Assembly: GCA_011523705.1 (NCBI GenBank)
Contig: WTGC01000140.1
Span: 1 to 64,000, forward strand
From: Chloroflexota bacterium
Lineage (GTDB): Bacteria > Chloroflexota > Anaerolineae > Aggregatilineales > Phototrophicaceae
DNA length: 64,000 bases
Direction: 5' to 3'
Position numbers and translations under genes: made by a program. Under the pieces are notes generated by a model. That model saw nothing but the letters and a program-made list of their open reading frames with translations. It was not told where the DNA came from and did no database searches. Positions 49,659 through 58,718 of the stretch are shown here, one piece after another. Position 1 is the first letter of the stretch. Every line of letters starts with the position of its first letter.

Positions 49659-49744
49659 TTGGCTTTCTTGCTGTTCCCATCAGTTGTTCACGATAAACTT
49701 GCATTTGAGCTTCCTCCAGTGCATTCACGCGAGGTATCGAGGCG

Positions 49745-50326
49745 ATGAATCATCATTCCGGTCGCATTGAAGTCATTTGCGGCAGCATGTTTTGTGGCAA
49801 GACCGAAGAACTGATTCGCCGCGTTCGCCGCGCCATCATCGCCCGGCAGAAGGTCAAGGTCTTCAAGCCGGAAATCGATGACCGCTACGGCATTCAGCGG
49901 ATCACCAGCCATACGGGCCAATCGGTAGACGCCATACCGGTCAAGGCAACCGGCGACATTCTTGAGCAGGCCAATGGCGATACCACGGTGGTCGCGATTG
50001 ACGAAGCGCAGTTTTTCGATGAGGGCATCGTAAGCGTTGCACAGCGTCTGGCAGACGATTATGCGATCCGCGTGATCGTCGCCGGGCTGGATACCGACTT
50101 CCGCGGGCAGCCCTTCGGCGCCATGCCGCATCTTTTGAGCATTGCCGAGGAGGTGCTGAAGCTGCAGGCGATATGTGTAGTCTGCGGCGAAGCGGCGAGC
50201 CGCACGCAGCGCCTGGTAAATGGCCGCCCGGCCGCCCTTGACGATCCGATTATTATGGTTGGCGCGCAAGAGTCTTACGAAGCGCGCTGCCGACAGCACC
50301 ACGAAGTGCGGCCTGCCAGCCACTAA
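49745..50326 (+). CDS. tdk: Thymidine kinase (type II)
   Basis: Tdk phosphorylates thymidine in DNA precursor salvage. The 193-aa product has the P-loop [26 protein letters not shown] and a structural-zinc lasso region [14 protein letters not shown]. The lasso ends in [11 protein letters not shown], where the second pair is Cys-His, common in the family. GAGG lies just before the ATG. It is convergent with sucD. Confidence 0.95.
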   Translation: MNHHSGRIEVICGSMFCGKTEELIRRVRRAIIARQKVKVFKPEIDDRYGIQRITSHTGQSVDAIPVKATGDILEQANGDTTVVAIDEAQFFDEGIVSVAQRLADDYAIRVIVAGLDTDFRGQPFGAMPHLLSIAEEVLKLQAICVVCGEAASRTQRLVNGRPAALDDPIIMVGAQESYEARCRQHHEVRPASH

Positions 50327-50448
50327 GCGCCTGCCCGCGGCGCGACTCTTGCCGCAGCCCAGTCAGTCATACGAAAAGTAATATCAAGTTGTTCTCAAGA
50401 GAGGACGAGCCGCCAGGTCGCCCGTACGAATTTCTGACCCAGCACAGC

Positions 50449-51306
50449 TTAGGCAAGCAAGCCCGGAATCTCTTCGGGGTTGGCGGCGACGCGCGCCCCG
50501 GCCGCTTCCAGCGCCTGAATCTTCTCATCAGCCGAGCCTTCGCCACCATCGACGATGGCGCCGGCGTGGCCCATGCGCTTGCCGGGAGGCGCGCTGCGAC
50601 CGGCGATGAAAGCGGCGACTGGCTTGGTCATCGCATTCTTGATGAAGTCGGCGGCGGCGATCTCCGCGCTGCCGCCGATCTCGCCGAGCAAGGCGACTTT
50701 CTCCGTCTCCGGGTCGTTCTCGAACATCTCCAGCACATCGACGAAGGTCGTGCCGATCACCGGATCGCCACCAATGCCGACTATGGTCGAAATCCCAATG
50801 CCATGATTCTTCATAGCGAAGCCAACTTCATAGGTCAAGGTGCCGCTCTTGGATACGACGCCGACGTTGCCCGGCGTGGCGACCATCGCCGGAATAATGC
50901 CGACCTTGGCCTGCCCCGGCGTCATTACACCCGGACAATTCGGCCCGATCAGGCGCGTGCCGCGCGCCCGGCAGAAGGCGAGCACCGTCATCATGTCCGA
51001 GACGGGAATATGCTCCGTCAAGCAAATCACCAGCGCGACGCCAGCATCCGCCGCTTCCATGATGGCGTCGGCGGCGAAGCGCGCCGGAACCGTCACCAGG
51101 CTGACATCGGCATTGGTCGCCTCCACCGCCATGCGCATGGTATCGAAGACGGGTGCCCCCTCGAACCATTCGCCGCCTTTGCCGGGCGTGACGCCGCCCA
51201 CTACATCGGTGCCATATTCCATCATCAGCTTGGAGTGGAAGCCGCCTTGCCGGCCGGTGATGCCCTGTACCAGAACGCGCGCGCTCCTGTCGATGAGGAT
51301 TGCCAT
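50449..51306 (-). CDS. sucD: Succinate--CoA ligase alpha subunit
   Basis: SucD binds CoA and carries the phosphohistidine of succinyl-CoA synthetase in the TCA cycle. The 285-aa product has [28 protein letters not shown] and the phospho-His region [17 protein letters not shown]. One base separates it from the upstream sucC, so both subunits are made together. Confidence 0.96.
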   Translation of the reverse strand: MAILIDRSARVLVQGITGRQGGFHSKLMMEYGTDVVGGVTPGKGGEWFEGAPVFDTMRMAVEATNADVSLVTVPARFAADAIMEAADAGVALVICLTEHIPVSDMMTVLAFCRARGTRLIGPNCPGVMTPGQAKVGIIPAMVATPGNVGVVSKSGTLTYEVGFAMKNHGIGISTIVGIGGDPVIGTTFVDVLEMFENDPETEKVALLGEIGGSAEIAAADFIKNAMTKPVAAFIAGRSAPPGKRMGHAGAIVDGGEGSADEKIQALEAAGARVAANPEEIPGLLA

Positions 51307-51307
51307 A

Positions 51308-52468
51308 TCAGCCTTGCTCCTTTACCGCGGCCACCGCTTGCTGCGCGGCCTCGGTCAGCGTATTCGCGCTTGTGATATTGGGAATTCGCGCTTCATTGAT
51401 AATTTGGCTGCCTTCGGCGGCATTGGTGCCCTGCAGCCGAATCACCATCGGCACATCGGGGTTCACTTCATTGTAGGCGGTCAAAATGCCTTGCGCGACT
51501 TCATCACAGCGGGTGATGCCGCCGAAGATATTGAAGAGCACACATTTGACGTTGTCGTCCGAGAGAATTATGCGAAGGGCGGCCGCCACTTGCTCGGGCG
51601 ATGCGCCGCCGCCGATATCCAGGAAATTCGCCGGACCAATGCCGTCAGCGTCGCCGTAGAGCTTGGTCATGTCCATCGTGGTCATGGCCAAGCCCGCGCC
51701 GTTCACCATGCAGCCAATCTGTCCCTCGAGCTTGATATAGGTGATGCCGGCTTCGCGCGCCTCTCGTTCCGAGCTCGGTTCGCCGCTGATATCGCGCTGC
51801 TCAGTCAAGGCCGGCTGCCGAAAAAGCGCGTTGTCATCAATGATCACTTTGCCGTCGACCGCCAGCAATTCGCCTTCGCCGGTGATGACGAGTGGATTGA
51901 TCTCCGCCAGCTCGGCATCGCTTTCGCGATAGCACCGGTACAGCCCGCTGAGGATCTTGGCGAAACTCCGCCAATGCGCCCTTGGCATGCCCATGGCGCT
52001 GGCGATAACAGTCATCTGATAATTCTGCAAACCCATAATCGGGTCAACGTGCTCGCGAATGATAGCGTCGGGGCGTTCGCGATTCAGCTCTTCAATATCC
52101 ATGCCACCTTCCATCGATGTCATGATGAGCGGCTTGCCCTCGGCGCGATCGTTGGTGACCGCCAGATAGATTTCCTGTCGAATATCAGCGCCGGGGTCAA
52201 CGAGCACGCGTTCGACCGTGAGTCCCTTAATGTCCATCCCAAGAATATGCTCGGCATGAGATTTCGCTTCATCCGCGTTGCGCGCTACTTTGACGCCGCC
52301 AGCTTTGCCGCGGCCGCCGACATGCACCTGCGCCTTCACCACAACGACGCCGCCGAGCTCCCGCGCGATGTCGTATGCCTCCTGCGGGCTTGTCGCGACC
52401 TTGCCTTGCGGAATGGGAACGCCATATTCGGCAAAAAGAAACTTCGACTGATACTCGTGCAAATTCAA
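51308..52468 (-). CDS. sucC: Succinate--CoA ligase beta subunit
   Basis: SucC holds the ATP-grasp nucleotide site and the phosphate dock. The 386-aa product begins [16 protein letters not shown] and has [36 protein letters not shown] and [17 protein letters not shown] chose TTG at 52468: GGAGG lies 9 bases upstream and the family starts MNLHEYQ. A TTG two codons earlier would have a spacing of only 3. A structured leader lies just upstream at 52507-52558. Confidence 0.96.
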   Translation of the reverse strand: MNLHEYQSKFLFAEYGVPIPQGKVATSPQEAYDIARELGGVVVVKAQVHVGGRGKAGGVKVARNADEAKSHAEHILGMDIKGLTVERVLVDPGADIRQEIYLAVTNDRAEGKPLIMTSMEGGMDIEELNRERPDAIIREHVDPIMGLQNYQMTVIASAMGMPRAHWRSFAKILSGLYRCYRESDAELAEINPLVITGEGELLAVDGKVIIDDNALFRQPALTEQRDISGEPSSEREAREAGITYIKLEGQIGCMVNGAGLAMTTMDMTKLYGDADGIGPANFLDIGGGASPEQVAAALRIILSDDNVKCVLFNIFGGITRCDEVAQGILTAYNEVNPDVPMVIRLQGTNAAEGSQIINEARIPNITSANTLTEAAQQAVAAVKEQG

Positions 52469-52506
52469 AATCAATGACCTCCATGACTCTTCCGATGGGG
52501 TATTCG

Positions 52507-52558
52507 GTCAGCCAGGCATAACTGCCAACAGTTGAGTTTTCACAGCTGTTTGGCTGAC
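52507..52558 (-). promoter_or_regulatory. Perfect three-way-junction RNA in the sucCD leader
   Basis: The 52 bases fold completely. Stem P1 pairs 52507-52514 with 52551-52558 (GTCAGCCA/TGGCTGAC, 8 bases). Stem P2 is GGCA-TAAC-TGCC (52515-52526). Stem P3 pairs 52527-52534 with 52543-52550 (AACAGTTG/CAGCTGTT, one G-U) around an 8-base loop. There are no unpaired junction bases. It ends 38 bases before the sucC start and about 20 before its ribosome-binding site. It could be a cis-regulatory RNA or a repeat; I do not recognise it as a known riboswitch or ribozyme. Confidence 0.55.
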
Positions 52559-52874
52559 TCCGCTGTGTCGAGTCCGATGCTTGAAAGACGAAGCTCTAGC
52601 ATGATGAAACGTGAACAAACGGTCTTCTGGGTCTTCTTTTGGCGCGTTACGCTTAAGACAGGCGGCGGGCGAACCGCTTCGGCTGGCGGCTCCATACGAC
52701 CTCACCGAAACTGCGCGCGGGCGTGGCTAGATTACGATATCGGCGGCTTATTCTCAAGTGAGAATTCCACAGCGCGGAATGCCGTCATTTTGCTTTGTGC
52801 GCTATGCCGAATCTGAGTAGACTATACAAAAGTGATCGCCACCGAGCCATGTTTCACGGTAACAGGAGAAGACG
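52559..52874. other. Divergent intergenic region, no gene recognised
   Basis: This region holds the promoters of sucCD and the LysM gene. TATACA at 52823-52828 is a fair -10 for the LysM gene, but no -35 fits. No RNA gene or coding frame was supported. Confidence 0.3.
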
Positions 52875-54692
52875 ATGAAAAAACGACTGTCGATTATTTT
52901 CATCACGTCGTTGTTGCTAATCATCAGCATATCATTCAGCCAAGAAAACTCCGTCACCAACCTTCTGGATAACGGCGACTTTGAAGGAAACTTTGTTGAA
53001 TTGACTGGCGCGGACCCGCGGAACGTGGCCGAATCCTGGACGCCTTGGCATATCGCCGCATCAGACACAAGCCCGTCCTTTGCCAATCACAATCCGAATT
53101 ACGATGAAGAGACGGACCGCGTTCGGTTGGACGAAGCTGGCAAGGCGCAGAAGTATTTCACACTGTTCGCCACGCATCAAGGCGGCATCTATCAAGAAGT
53201 GGATTCGCTGACGAACGGCACGACCTATCGCTTCAGTGTCTATGCCTACGTCTGGTCGTCCAGCTTTGAGGACGTCGATGTCAGCGAAGATCCCGGCGAT
53301 GTCGTGATTCGCGTCGGCATTGATCCGAATGGCGGCACGGATGGCGCCAGCGAGGACATTATCTGGTCGACTGCGGCAACTTTCTTCTATGACGCCTATC
53401 GCCAATACGCGGTGATTGCCACGGCTGAAAGCACGACCGTCACCGTTTTTGTCGAATCGACCGTTGGCGAGCCGCGCGCCAATAACTACATCTATTTGGA
53501 TGATGCCGTGCTTGAGGTGGCCAGCGAAACGGTGGTGGTGGTCGAACATACGCCGACCTCGGAAACCAACACCGGGCTTGTTGATGACACAGCGACGCCG
53601 ACTCCTTCGCCAACCGAAGACGATCAGCAGAATGGCGCCACCGGACAAGAAGGGCGCAGCGAACAGCAGCAAGCGACTGCAACGCCAACGCCGACTGCAA
53701 CGGCAACCCCAACGGCAACTGCGACGGCAACGCCCTCGCCCGTTCCAGCCACGGAGGAAGACAATTCGACCCCAGCCGCCACCGAATCTGGCGAGTTCCC
53801 GGATACGGTTGTGCATATCGTGGTGGCCGAAGACACGGTCAGCGGGCTGGCGGTTCAGTACGGCAGCACCGTGGATGCGATACGGCGGGCGAACGATCTG
53901 GATGCGAACAGTCTAATCGTAGTCGGGCAACGGCTCATTATTCCGGTGAACTTGCCGCCCGCCTCAGCCGTGGTTGGCGCGGGCGACACTGCCCCCACCT
54001 TCACTCCAACGCCGTCGCTAACCCCAACGCCGACGCATACGCCTACGTCGACCCCAACAACAACGCCATCGCCGACAGCGACGCCGATAACCTACCAAAT
54101 CCAGCCGGGCGATACATTGGTGAATATCGCGCAGCAGTATGGCACCACCGTAGACTTGTTGGTCGCAGCCAATAACATTCCAAATCCTGATCAAATTTCA
54201 GTAGGTCAAATTCTGTTGATTCCTACGGCGATCCCGCCGACGCCTGACGAAAATCTGCGCCCGACAGTGACCTTGTTTCCGACCGACGGACCGACGCCGG
54301 ATCCGGCGGCCACCGAAGCGCCTCCTTGGTACACGATTTATGTCGTGCAGGTTGGCGACACGCTGGATGAGATCGCGCGGGAACATGGCACGACCGTCCA
54401 GGCCTTGGTGGACCTAAATGATATTTCCGATCCTGGCAGAATTGATCCGGGTCAGGAAATCAAGATCCCGTCACCCTACCCGACGCCGACGCTCACGCCT
54501 ACGATTACGCCGCAGCCGACTTTCACGCCGCTGCCTACGTATTTTCCGGTCACGTATACCGTGCAGGCGGGCGACACGCTCTTCAGTATCGCCGCGCTTT
54601 ACGGCCTCAGCGTCGTTGAATTGGCGCAGGTAAACGGGATCGTCGATTACGAAGACCTGACCGTTGGCCAGGTATTAACCATCCCCGGCTGA
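52875..54692 (+). CDS. Exported protein with N-terminal carbohydrate-binding-like domain and four LysM repeats
   Basis: The 605-aa product starts with a signal peptide. Residues about 30-215 form a beta-sandwich-like region (NLLDNGDFEGNF, GIYQEVDSLTNGTTYRFSVYAYVW) of the carbohydrate-binding type. Four LysM modules follow (starts near 310, 405, 490, 560), each with (V/Q)xxGDTLxxIAxxxG and xVGQxLxIP cores. Modules are joined by Thr/Pro/Ala-rich linkers. LysM modules bind peptidoglycan or chitin-like glycans. No enzyme domain is visible, so it is probably a wall-bound scaffold. The second half is close in type to the next gene. Confidence 0.85.
   Translation: MKKRLSIIFITSLLLIISISFSQENSVTNLLDNGDFEGNFVELTGADPRNVAESWTPWHIAASDTSPSFANHNPNYDEETDRVRLDEAGKAQKYFTLFATHQGGIYQEVDSLTNGTTYRFSVYAYVWSSSFEDVDVSEDPGDVVIRVGIDPNGGTDGASEDIIWSTAATFFYDAYRQYAVIATAESTTVTVFVESTVGEPRANNYIYLDDAVLEVASETVVVVEHTPTSETNTGLVDDTATPTPSPTEDDQQNGATGQEGRSEQQQATATPTPTATATPTATATATPSPVPATEEDNSTPAATESGEFPDTVVHIVVAEDTVSGLAVQYGSTVDAIRRANDLDANSLIVVGQRLIIPVNLPPASAVVGAGDTAPTFTPTPSLTPTPTHTPTSTPTTTPSPTATPITYQIQPGDTLVNIAQQYGTTVDLLVAANNIPNPDQISVGQILLIPTAIPPTPDENLRPTVTLFPTDGPTPDPAATEAPPWYTIYVVQVGDTLDEIAREHGTTVQALVDLNDISDPGRIDPGQEIKIPSPYPTPTLTPTITPQPTFTPLPTYFPVTYTVQAGDTLFSIAALYGLSVVELAQVNGIVDYEDLTVGQVLTIPG
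53675..53735 (+). repeat. Low-complexity Thr/Pro/Ala coding repeat
   Basis: A run of ACNGCNACNCC-like triplet repeats encodes a Thr-Pro-Thr-Ala linker in the LysM protein. Such tracts can vary in length between strains by slippage or recombination. A second shorter T-P tract lies at about 53998-54090. Confidence 0.6.
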
Positions 54693-54738
54693 GTCAAATC
54701 GGGGCGTTTCACGGATTTCGACTGACTCTCAACATCGT

Positions 54739-54773
54739 AGCTCGCGCAAGACCAGGCGCGGGCTGCTTTTTTT
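54739..54773 (+). terminator. Intrinsic terminator after the first LysM gene
   Basis: AGCTCGCGC (54739-54747), loop AAGACCAG and GCGCGGGCT (54756-54764) form a 9-base stem with one G-U pair. It is followed by GC and seven T (54767-54773), a strong rho-independent terminator 47 bases past the stop. It separates the two LysM genes. Confidence 0.85.
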
Positions 54774-55017
54774 GACGGACGGCATTACAATTTGGCGACT
54801 GGCGAGCGGGCCTGACTAGCTGGGAACACATTGCCGCTTCAACAGCTTGATAGTGTCATCAAGTTCGTTTTGGGCAGCCGAGACAACTGAAGTCTTTTGC
54901 CGCGCCAAGATGATCCCAATTGCCGGATTGCGGACCGAAGCATTTGTGACGCTCCTTAGCCCGCGAACGATATACTTGACGCCACATCAATGAGCGGTAT
55001 ACGGTTCGGATCGTCAC
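54774..55017 (+). other. Intergenic region before the M23/LysM gene
   Basis: After the terminator there is no coding frame or RNA gene that I can support. The only recognisable site is the promoter near its end. Confidence 0.35.
54976..55003 (+). promoter_or_regulatory. Probable sigma-70-type promoter for the M23/LysM gene
   Basis: TTGACG (54976-54981), a 16-base spacer and TATACG (54998-55003). The implied transcript start near 55010 leaves only about 8 bases before the ATG at 55018 but a normal leader before the TTG at 55045, supporting the later start. Confidence 0.55.
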
Positions 55018-55044
55018 ATGAGCGAAGGCGCAAAAGGATGTCTC

Positions 55045-56562
55045 TTGAATGAGTCATTAAGAAATTGTCTGATAATTCTGTTGGCATTGCTCCTATTCTT
55101 GCCTGCCCCACATGCCGCGCAAGAGTCCAGCGATGAGGCATTTGCCGTGCACGTCGTTCAGCGTGGCGAAAACCTTTTTCGGATCGCGCTGAAATACAAC
55201 CGATTCGCCGAGGAAATCGCCGAAGCCAATGGCATTGCCGATAGCGATACGATATCCGTTGGTCAACGCCTGATCATACCGCTGGCGGCGGGGGTTCCGC
55301 AGCAGCGCATCACGCATATCGTTGCCGCTGGCGATACGCTCGCCAGTATCGCCTCGGTTTATGGCAAGAACTTGGCGGAACTCAGTTCGCTAAACCGATT
55401 GACCTCAGCCGACCTCATTTATGTCGGACAGGAACTGACAATCGTCGCCGGGGATGATGAAGCTGAAAACGAGCGTTTGGACGACACGCAAAAGAGCGCG
55501 CCGACGGAAAGCCAAGTTTCGCTTGTGCCCACAGTCGCTCCCAGTTTGGGCATCCGCCATATATTTTCTCGTTCTGGAGATCCGGCCCAAGTCTTTATTC
55601 ATGCGGTGAAATCTGGCGAGACGCTGTCGGAGATTGGGCTGCGCTACCACCAGACGATCGACGCCCTGGCGCGCGCCAACAATATGGCGGACCCGAGTTT
55701 CCTCAGCGTGGGCCAGCGCCTGACAATACCGGGAATCCTATTGCCGCAACTGACCCTGGAACTGCCGGAATCGGTCATGGCATTCACCATCGATCCGCTG
55801 GTCTTTGAGGCGGGGCGAAGCGGGCGAGTCGAATTGCTCACCAGCGAACCGGCGACGATCACCGGTCAATTTCTTGGGCGAGAGCTGCGTGTCATAGAGA
55901 GCGAGGGCGGTCTGCGTCACAATATGCTGATCGGCATCCCCATGTTCACGAAGATGAGCGTCTACCCCTTGACGCTCGAGCTCACCGATGAACAGGGACA
56001 AGTCAGACCGGTTGCCGCCAACGTGCAAGTGATCAGCGGCGGCTACGGTCGCCAAACGATTAAAATCGCTGACAGCGAGTTGTTGGCGCCAGCGGTGGAA
56101 GAAGAGGAGTTTTCTCGGCTGGCGGGCGCAACAGGCGGCTTCAACCCGGAGCGTTCCTGGAGCGATGGGCTCAGTTTACCAGCTACCGCGCCGATCAACG
56201 CCGTTTTTGGCACGCTGCGCTCCTATAACGGCAGCCCCTTCAATCGCTATCACGGTGGCGTGGACTTCGCTGGCGCGCCCGGCACGTCAATTTTGGCGGC
56301 GGCCGACGGCACGGTGATCATGGTGGATCGCCTGCAGATCCGCGGCAACACGACCCTAATTGACCACGGTTGGGGACTGTACACGCTATACGCACATCAA
56401 GACGAAACGCTGGTCGCGGCAGGGGCGGATGTCACAACTGGCCAAGTGATCGGCACTGTTGGCTCAACCGGACGGAGCACGGGACCGCATTTGCATTGGG
56501 AAGCTTGGCTGAATGGTGTCAACGTCGACCCGATGCAATGGGTGGAGGAAGCCTTTCCCTAG
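55045..56562 (+). CDS. Exported LysM-M23 peptidase (murein hydrolase)
   Basis: The 505-aa product has a signal peptide (LIILLALLLFLPAPHA). Three LysM modules (starts near 35, 90, 195 with GENLFRIAL, GDTLASIAS and GETLSEIGL) are followed by a beta-rich linker. A C-terminal M23 domain carries HGGVDFAGAPGT, LYAHQDETLV and HLHWEAW, the His and Asp zinc ligands. It should cut peptidoglycan peptide crosslinks outside the membrane. I chose TTG at 55045 because AAAAGGA lies 6 bases upstream and a promoter fits; an ATG at 55018 is the alternative and adds nine residues. Confidence 0.88.
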   Translation: MNESLRNCLIILLALLLFLPAPHAAQESSDEAFAVHVVQRGENLFRIALKYNRFAEEIAEANGIADSDTISVGQRLIIPLAAGVPQQRITHIVAAGDTLASIASVYGKNLAELSSLNRLTSADLIYVGQELTIVAGDDEAENERLDDTQKSAPTESQVSLVPTVAPSLGIRHIFSRSGDPAQVFIHAVKSGETLSEIGLRYHQTIDALARANNMADPSFLSVGQRLTIPGILLPQLTLELPESVMAFTIDPLVFEAGRSGRVELLTSEPATITGQFLGRELRVIESEGGLRHNMLIGIPMFTKMSVYPLTLELTDEQGQVRPVAANVQVISGGYGRQTIKIADSELLAPAVEEEEFSRLAGATGGFNPERSWSDGLSLPATAPINAVFGTLRSYNGSPFNRYHGGVDFAGAPGTSILAAADGTVIMVDRLQIRGNTTLIDHGWGLYTLYAHQDETLVAAGADVTTGQVIGTVGSTGRSTGPHLHWEAWLNGVNVDPMQWVEEAFP

Positions 56563-56588
56563 TCACGCAAGGACACTACGCTGGCGCA

Positions 56589-57740
56589 TTAGTTGACGTA
56601 GGCGCCGTCCAGGGCTTCAAAGTCGGTGAAGAGAAAATGATCGTGATAATAGTGTATCCACAAGAATGACAGAATCGCCGTGTAATAGGCGATGTCAAAA
56701 TGGCTGTTGCCGTCAATGCCGGGTCGTACAATGGCAGCCAGCACATAGACCAGCACGAAAATAAGAGCCGATCCAACGAGCAGAGCGGCGCTAAAGCCGT
56801 AGAGAGCGCGCGCGTCTTTCGTGCGCCGGCTGTATCGGGCGACCAGGGGCGCATCCTTGTCCAATTCGCCCGCCATCTGCCTGATCTTGATGATATAGAA
56901 GGTGATCGCCAAGTACTGAAAAGAGTGCCAGGTGTTAAGCCCTTGGAACGCCGTGTCAAGATTTGGCAGGAAGGGCGTGAAAAACGCCACTAAGACAGTT
57001 AGCGAAATGAAGCTGAATTTGGGAAGGTTCAGCACACCGTGATAGTACTCGTAAATGCTCTTGACCACAAAAGACAAAAGCGCGCAGCCGAACACGACAG
57101 ACACCAGGACGAAGAACCAGGGATTGTCCGGCTGCTGAAATAAATCGGGGATTGCTTCACCCAGATCATTCTGCCCGATTTCAAAAGCGCCCTGGCTGAT
57201 TTTCCACATTGCGACGGGAAAGAGGCTGGTCAAAACGATCGCGTAGTCTACAAGGCGCGATACCGGACTCAGCGTGCTTCTGCGCACAAAATTCGCCTCT
57301 TTGTGGTTGTAAAGTTCGACGATATAGGTCACCTGGTGCAAGACATGCAAAGACGCCCAAAAGAAGAAAAACGTGAGCATCAAATTCAGATTCAGGAATG
57401 CGAGCGAAATCACCAGGATTGGAATGATGATCGAAGAACGAACCAGCGTCGGATAGCGCTCCTTGAAGCGTTCATCCAGACCGGTACGCAAAAAGGTGGA
57501 CATCATGTGCGGACCGCCGATAGCGACCGCAACGAAGGTATTCACCAAGTTGCGACTGATATCGTCTTCCAGCCCTAATTGAATGCCGAGCAGGTACATC
57601 AGATAAGGAAGCGGCACGACGACAACGCTGAGCGTGATAAAGAACAGGTCCCAGCGCTTGTTGCGCAGCCAATAATTGCGCTTGTCGATTTCAGCCGTAT
57701 ACAGATCGGCGTTTGACAGTGGAATGGCAGTGCTGGCCAT
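56589..57740 (-). CDS. Histidine-rich polytopic membrane protein of unknown function
   Basis: I do not recognise a named family. The 383-aa product has about nine membrane segments. Histidines sit at membrane edges: IGGPHMMST (78), LHVLHQV (132, 135), YNHKE (146), TWHSFQY (272) and a C-terminal WIHYYHDHFLF (363, 366, 368). The pattern is reminiscent of membrane di-iron enzymes (desaturase, hydroxylase or carotenoid oxygenase types), but no standard HxxxH-HxxHH set is present. GGAG lies 7 bases before the ATG at 57740. It is a single gene, convergent with the M23 gene. Confidence 0.7.
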   Translation of the reverse strand: MASTAIPLSNADLYTAEIDKRNYWLRNKRWDLFFITLSVVVVPLPYLMYLLGIQLGLEDDISRNLVNTFVAVAIGGPHMMSTFLRTGLDERFKERYPTLVRSSIIIPILVISLAFLNLNLMLTFFFFWASLHVLHQVTYIVELYNHKEANFVRRSTLSPVSRLVDYAIVLTSLFPVAMWKISQGAFEIGQNDLGEAIPDLFQQPDNPWFFVLVSVVFGCALLSFVVKSIYEYYHGVLNLPKFSFISLTVLVAFFTPFLPNLDTAFQGLNTWHSFQYLAITFYIIKIRQMAGELDKDAPLVARYSRRTKDARALYGFSAALLVGSALIFVLVYVLAAIVRPGIDGNSHFDIAYYTAILSFLWIHYYHDHFLFTDFEALDGAYVN

Positions 57741-57838
57741 GAAGGATCTCCAACGCCCTTAGCTCACCCAATTATACAAGATTTATTTAGCAACGCAAAG
57801 TAAATCCTTTGGGAGAACGCTGAATTGCGTTGAGACTA

Positions 57839-58153
57839 TCAGGGAAGGAAGCCGAACCACTGGCAGAAATTCGTCGGATTTTGGGCGCAGCTCTCGGGCG
57901 CGTTCAGGTACAGAAAGGTAAATCCGGCGCAAGCGAGCAATCCGACGATGAGCAGCGCGCAGCCGCACCAGGCGACGGGACCTCCCTGCACAATCTCGAC
58001 CAGGACCTCGATTAAGCCAGCGATGACGTCGAATATGCTGCTGACCGCCTGAAGCACGAAGCCGATGACCACAAGCGCGACGCAGAGCAAGGCGCATCCG
58101 ACCGCGATGAATGGCAAATGCGTGGGATCTATGTTTTGTAACAGGTCCATCAT
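57839..58153 (-). CDS. Small two-helix membrane protein, unknown
   Basis: The 104-aa product has two hydrophobic segments (about 14-40 and 58-82) with Gly/Ala-rich cores and a short C-terminal tail containing two cysteines (ESCAQNPTNFCQW). I recognise no family. It is downstream of another small membrane protein on the same strand. Confidence 0.5.
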   Translation of the reverse strand: MMDLLQNIDPTHLPFIAVGCALLCVALVVIGFVLQAVSSIFDVIAGLIEVLVEIVQGGPVAWCGCALLIVGLLACAGFTFLYLNAPESCAQNPTNFCQWFGFLP

Positions 58154-58192
58154 CCCGTTTTCTAGGCGAGGCGCTGCATCCGGGCGATCCGC

Positions 58193-58654
58193 TTAGCAAA
58201 CCCCGCCATAAGTCCTGACCAATTCCCAATTTGCGTCTACGTCTTGGCGCCGGTAGCAGTCGCAAAAACTGACATTTTGGTTGCCACCACTGTACTGCCA
58301 TAGCAAGAATCGCACCGCCGTTTCCACGCAGAGCAATCCCTCTTCCCCTTGAGAATCCGCTATCCAGGAGGTTTCGATGCGCAGGCCCCGATCGTCGGTT
58401 TCGCTCACCAGCGATACCAGCAGAAGCGGATGCGCGTAAGGCTGCGGGATCTCTCGATGCTGAAGTCGAATCTCGCCCTTGGCCGCCAGATAAAAGAGCG
58501 CGCAAGGGGTCAACAGAATCGCAAACCAGAATAGCAAGCCCAATCCACAGCCGAGCCGCCGCGCGATACCAGGTCTTGGAGGACGCGGCGACATTTCGCT
58601 TTGCGACTCTCGATCCAGTTCGGCTGCCCTCGCTTGCAACTCTGATTCAGACAT
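58193..58654 (-). CDS. Single-pass membrane protein, unknown
   Basis: The 153-aa product has a charged N-terminus, one strong membrane helix (about 36-62, LGCGLGLLFWFAILLTPCALF) and an outer domain of about 90 residues with four cysteines (LLCVETAVRF, NVSFCDCYRR, YGGVC) that may form disulfides. The ATG at 58654 has AGGA 6 bases upstream; the frame is open to 58705. Its neighbour at 57839 is also a small membrane protein and may be co-transcribed. Confidence 0.6.
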   Translation of the reverse strand: MSESELQARAAELDRESQSEMSPRPPRPGIARRLGCGLGLLFWFAILLTPCALFYLAAKGEIRLQHREIPQPYAHPLLLVSLVSETDDRGLRIETSWIADSQGEEGLLCVETAVRFLLWQYSGGNQNVSFCDCYRRQDVDANWELVRTYGGVC

Positions 58655-58718
58655 TCGGTGTCCTGTCGTATGTACGGTAAACGACGTGCGCTGTTTCGCA
58701 GCCACTTAGCCGCGGCGC

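Noticed and set aside
50840-52477. Plus-strand open frame of 545 codons over sucD and sucC
   Set aside because: Antisense to both subunits of succinyl-CoA synthetase, whose motifs are unmistakable; composition is that of a shadow frame.
52507-52558. Three-way junction considered as a hammerhead ribozyme or tRNA-like element
   Set aside because: No CUGAUGA/GAAA core, no unpaired junction bases and no acceptor or T-arm.
52532-52816. Plus-strand 94-codon frame in the sucC-LysM gap
   Set aside because: Ser/Arg-rich, no ribosome-binding site and overlaps the structured leader region.
53675-54090. Repeats considered as a CRISPR array or other DNA repeat element
   Set aside because: They are in-frame Thr/Pro/Ala linker codons with no spacers of constant length.
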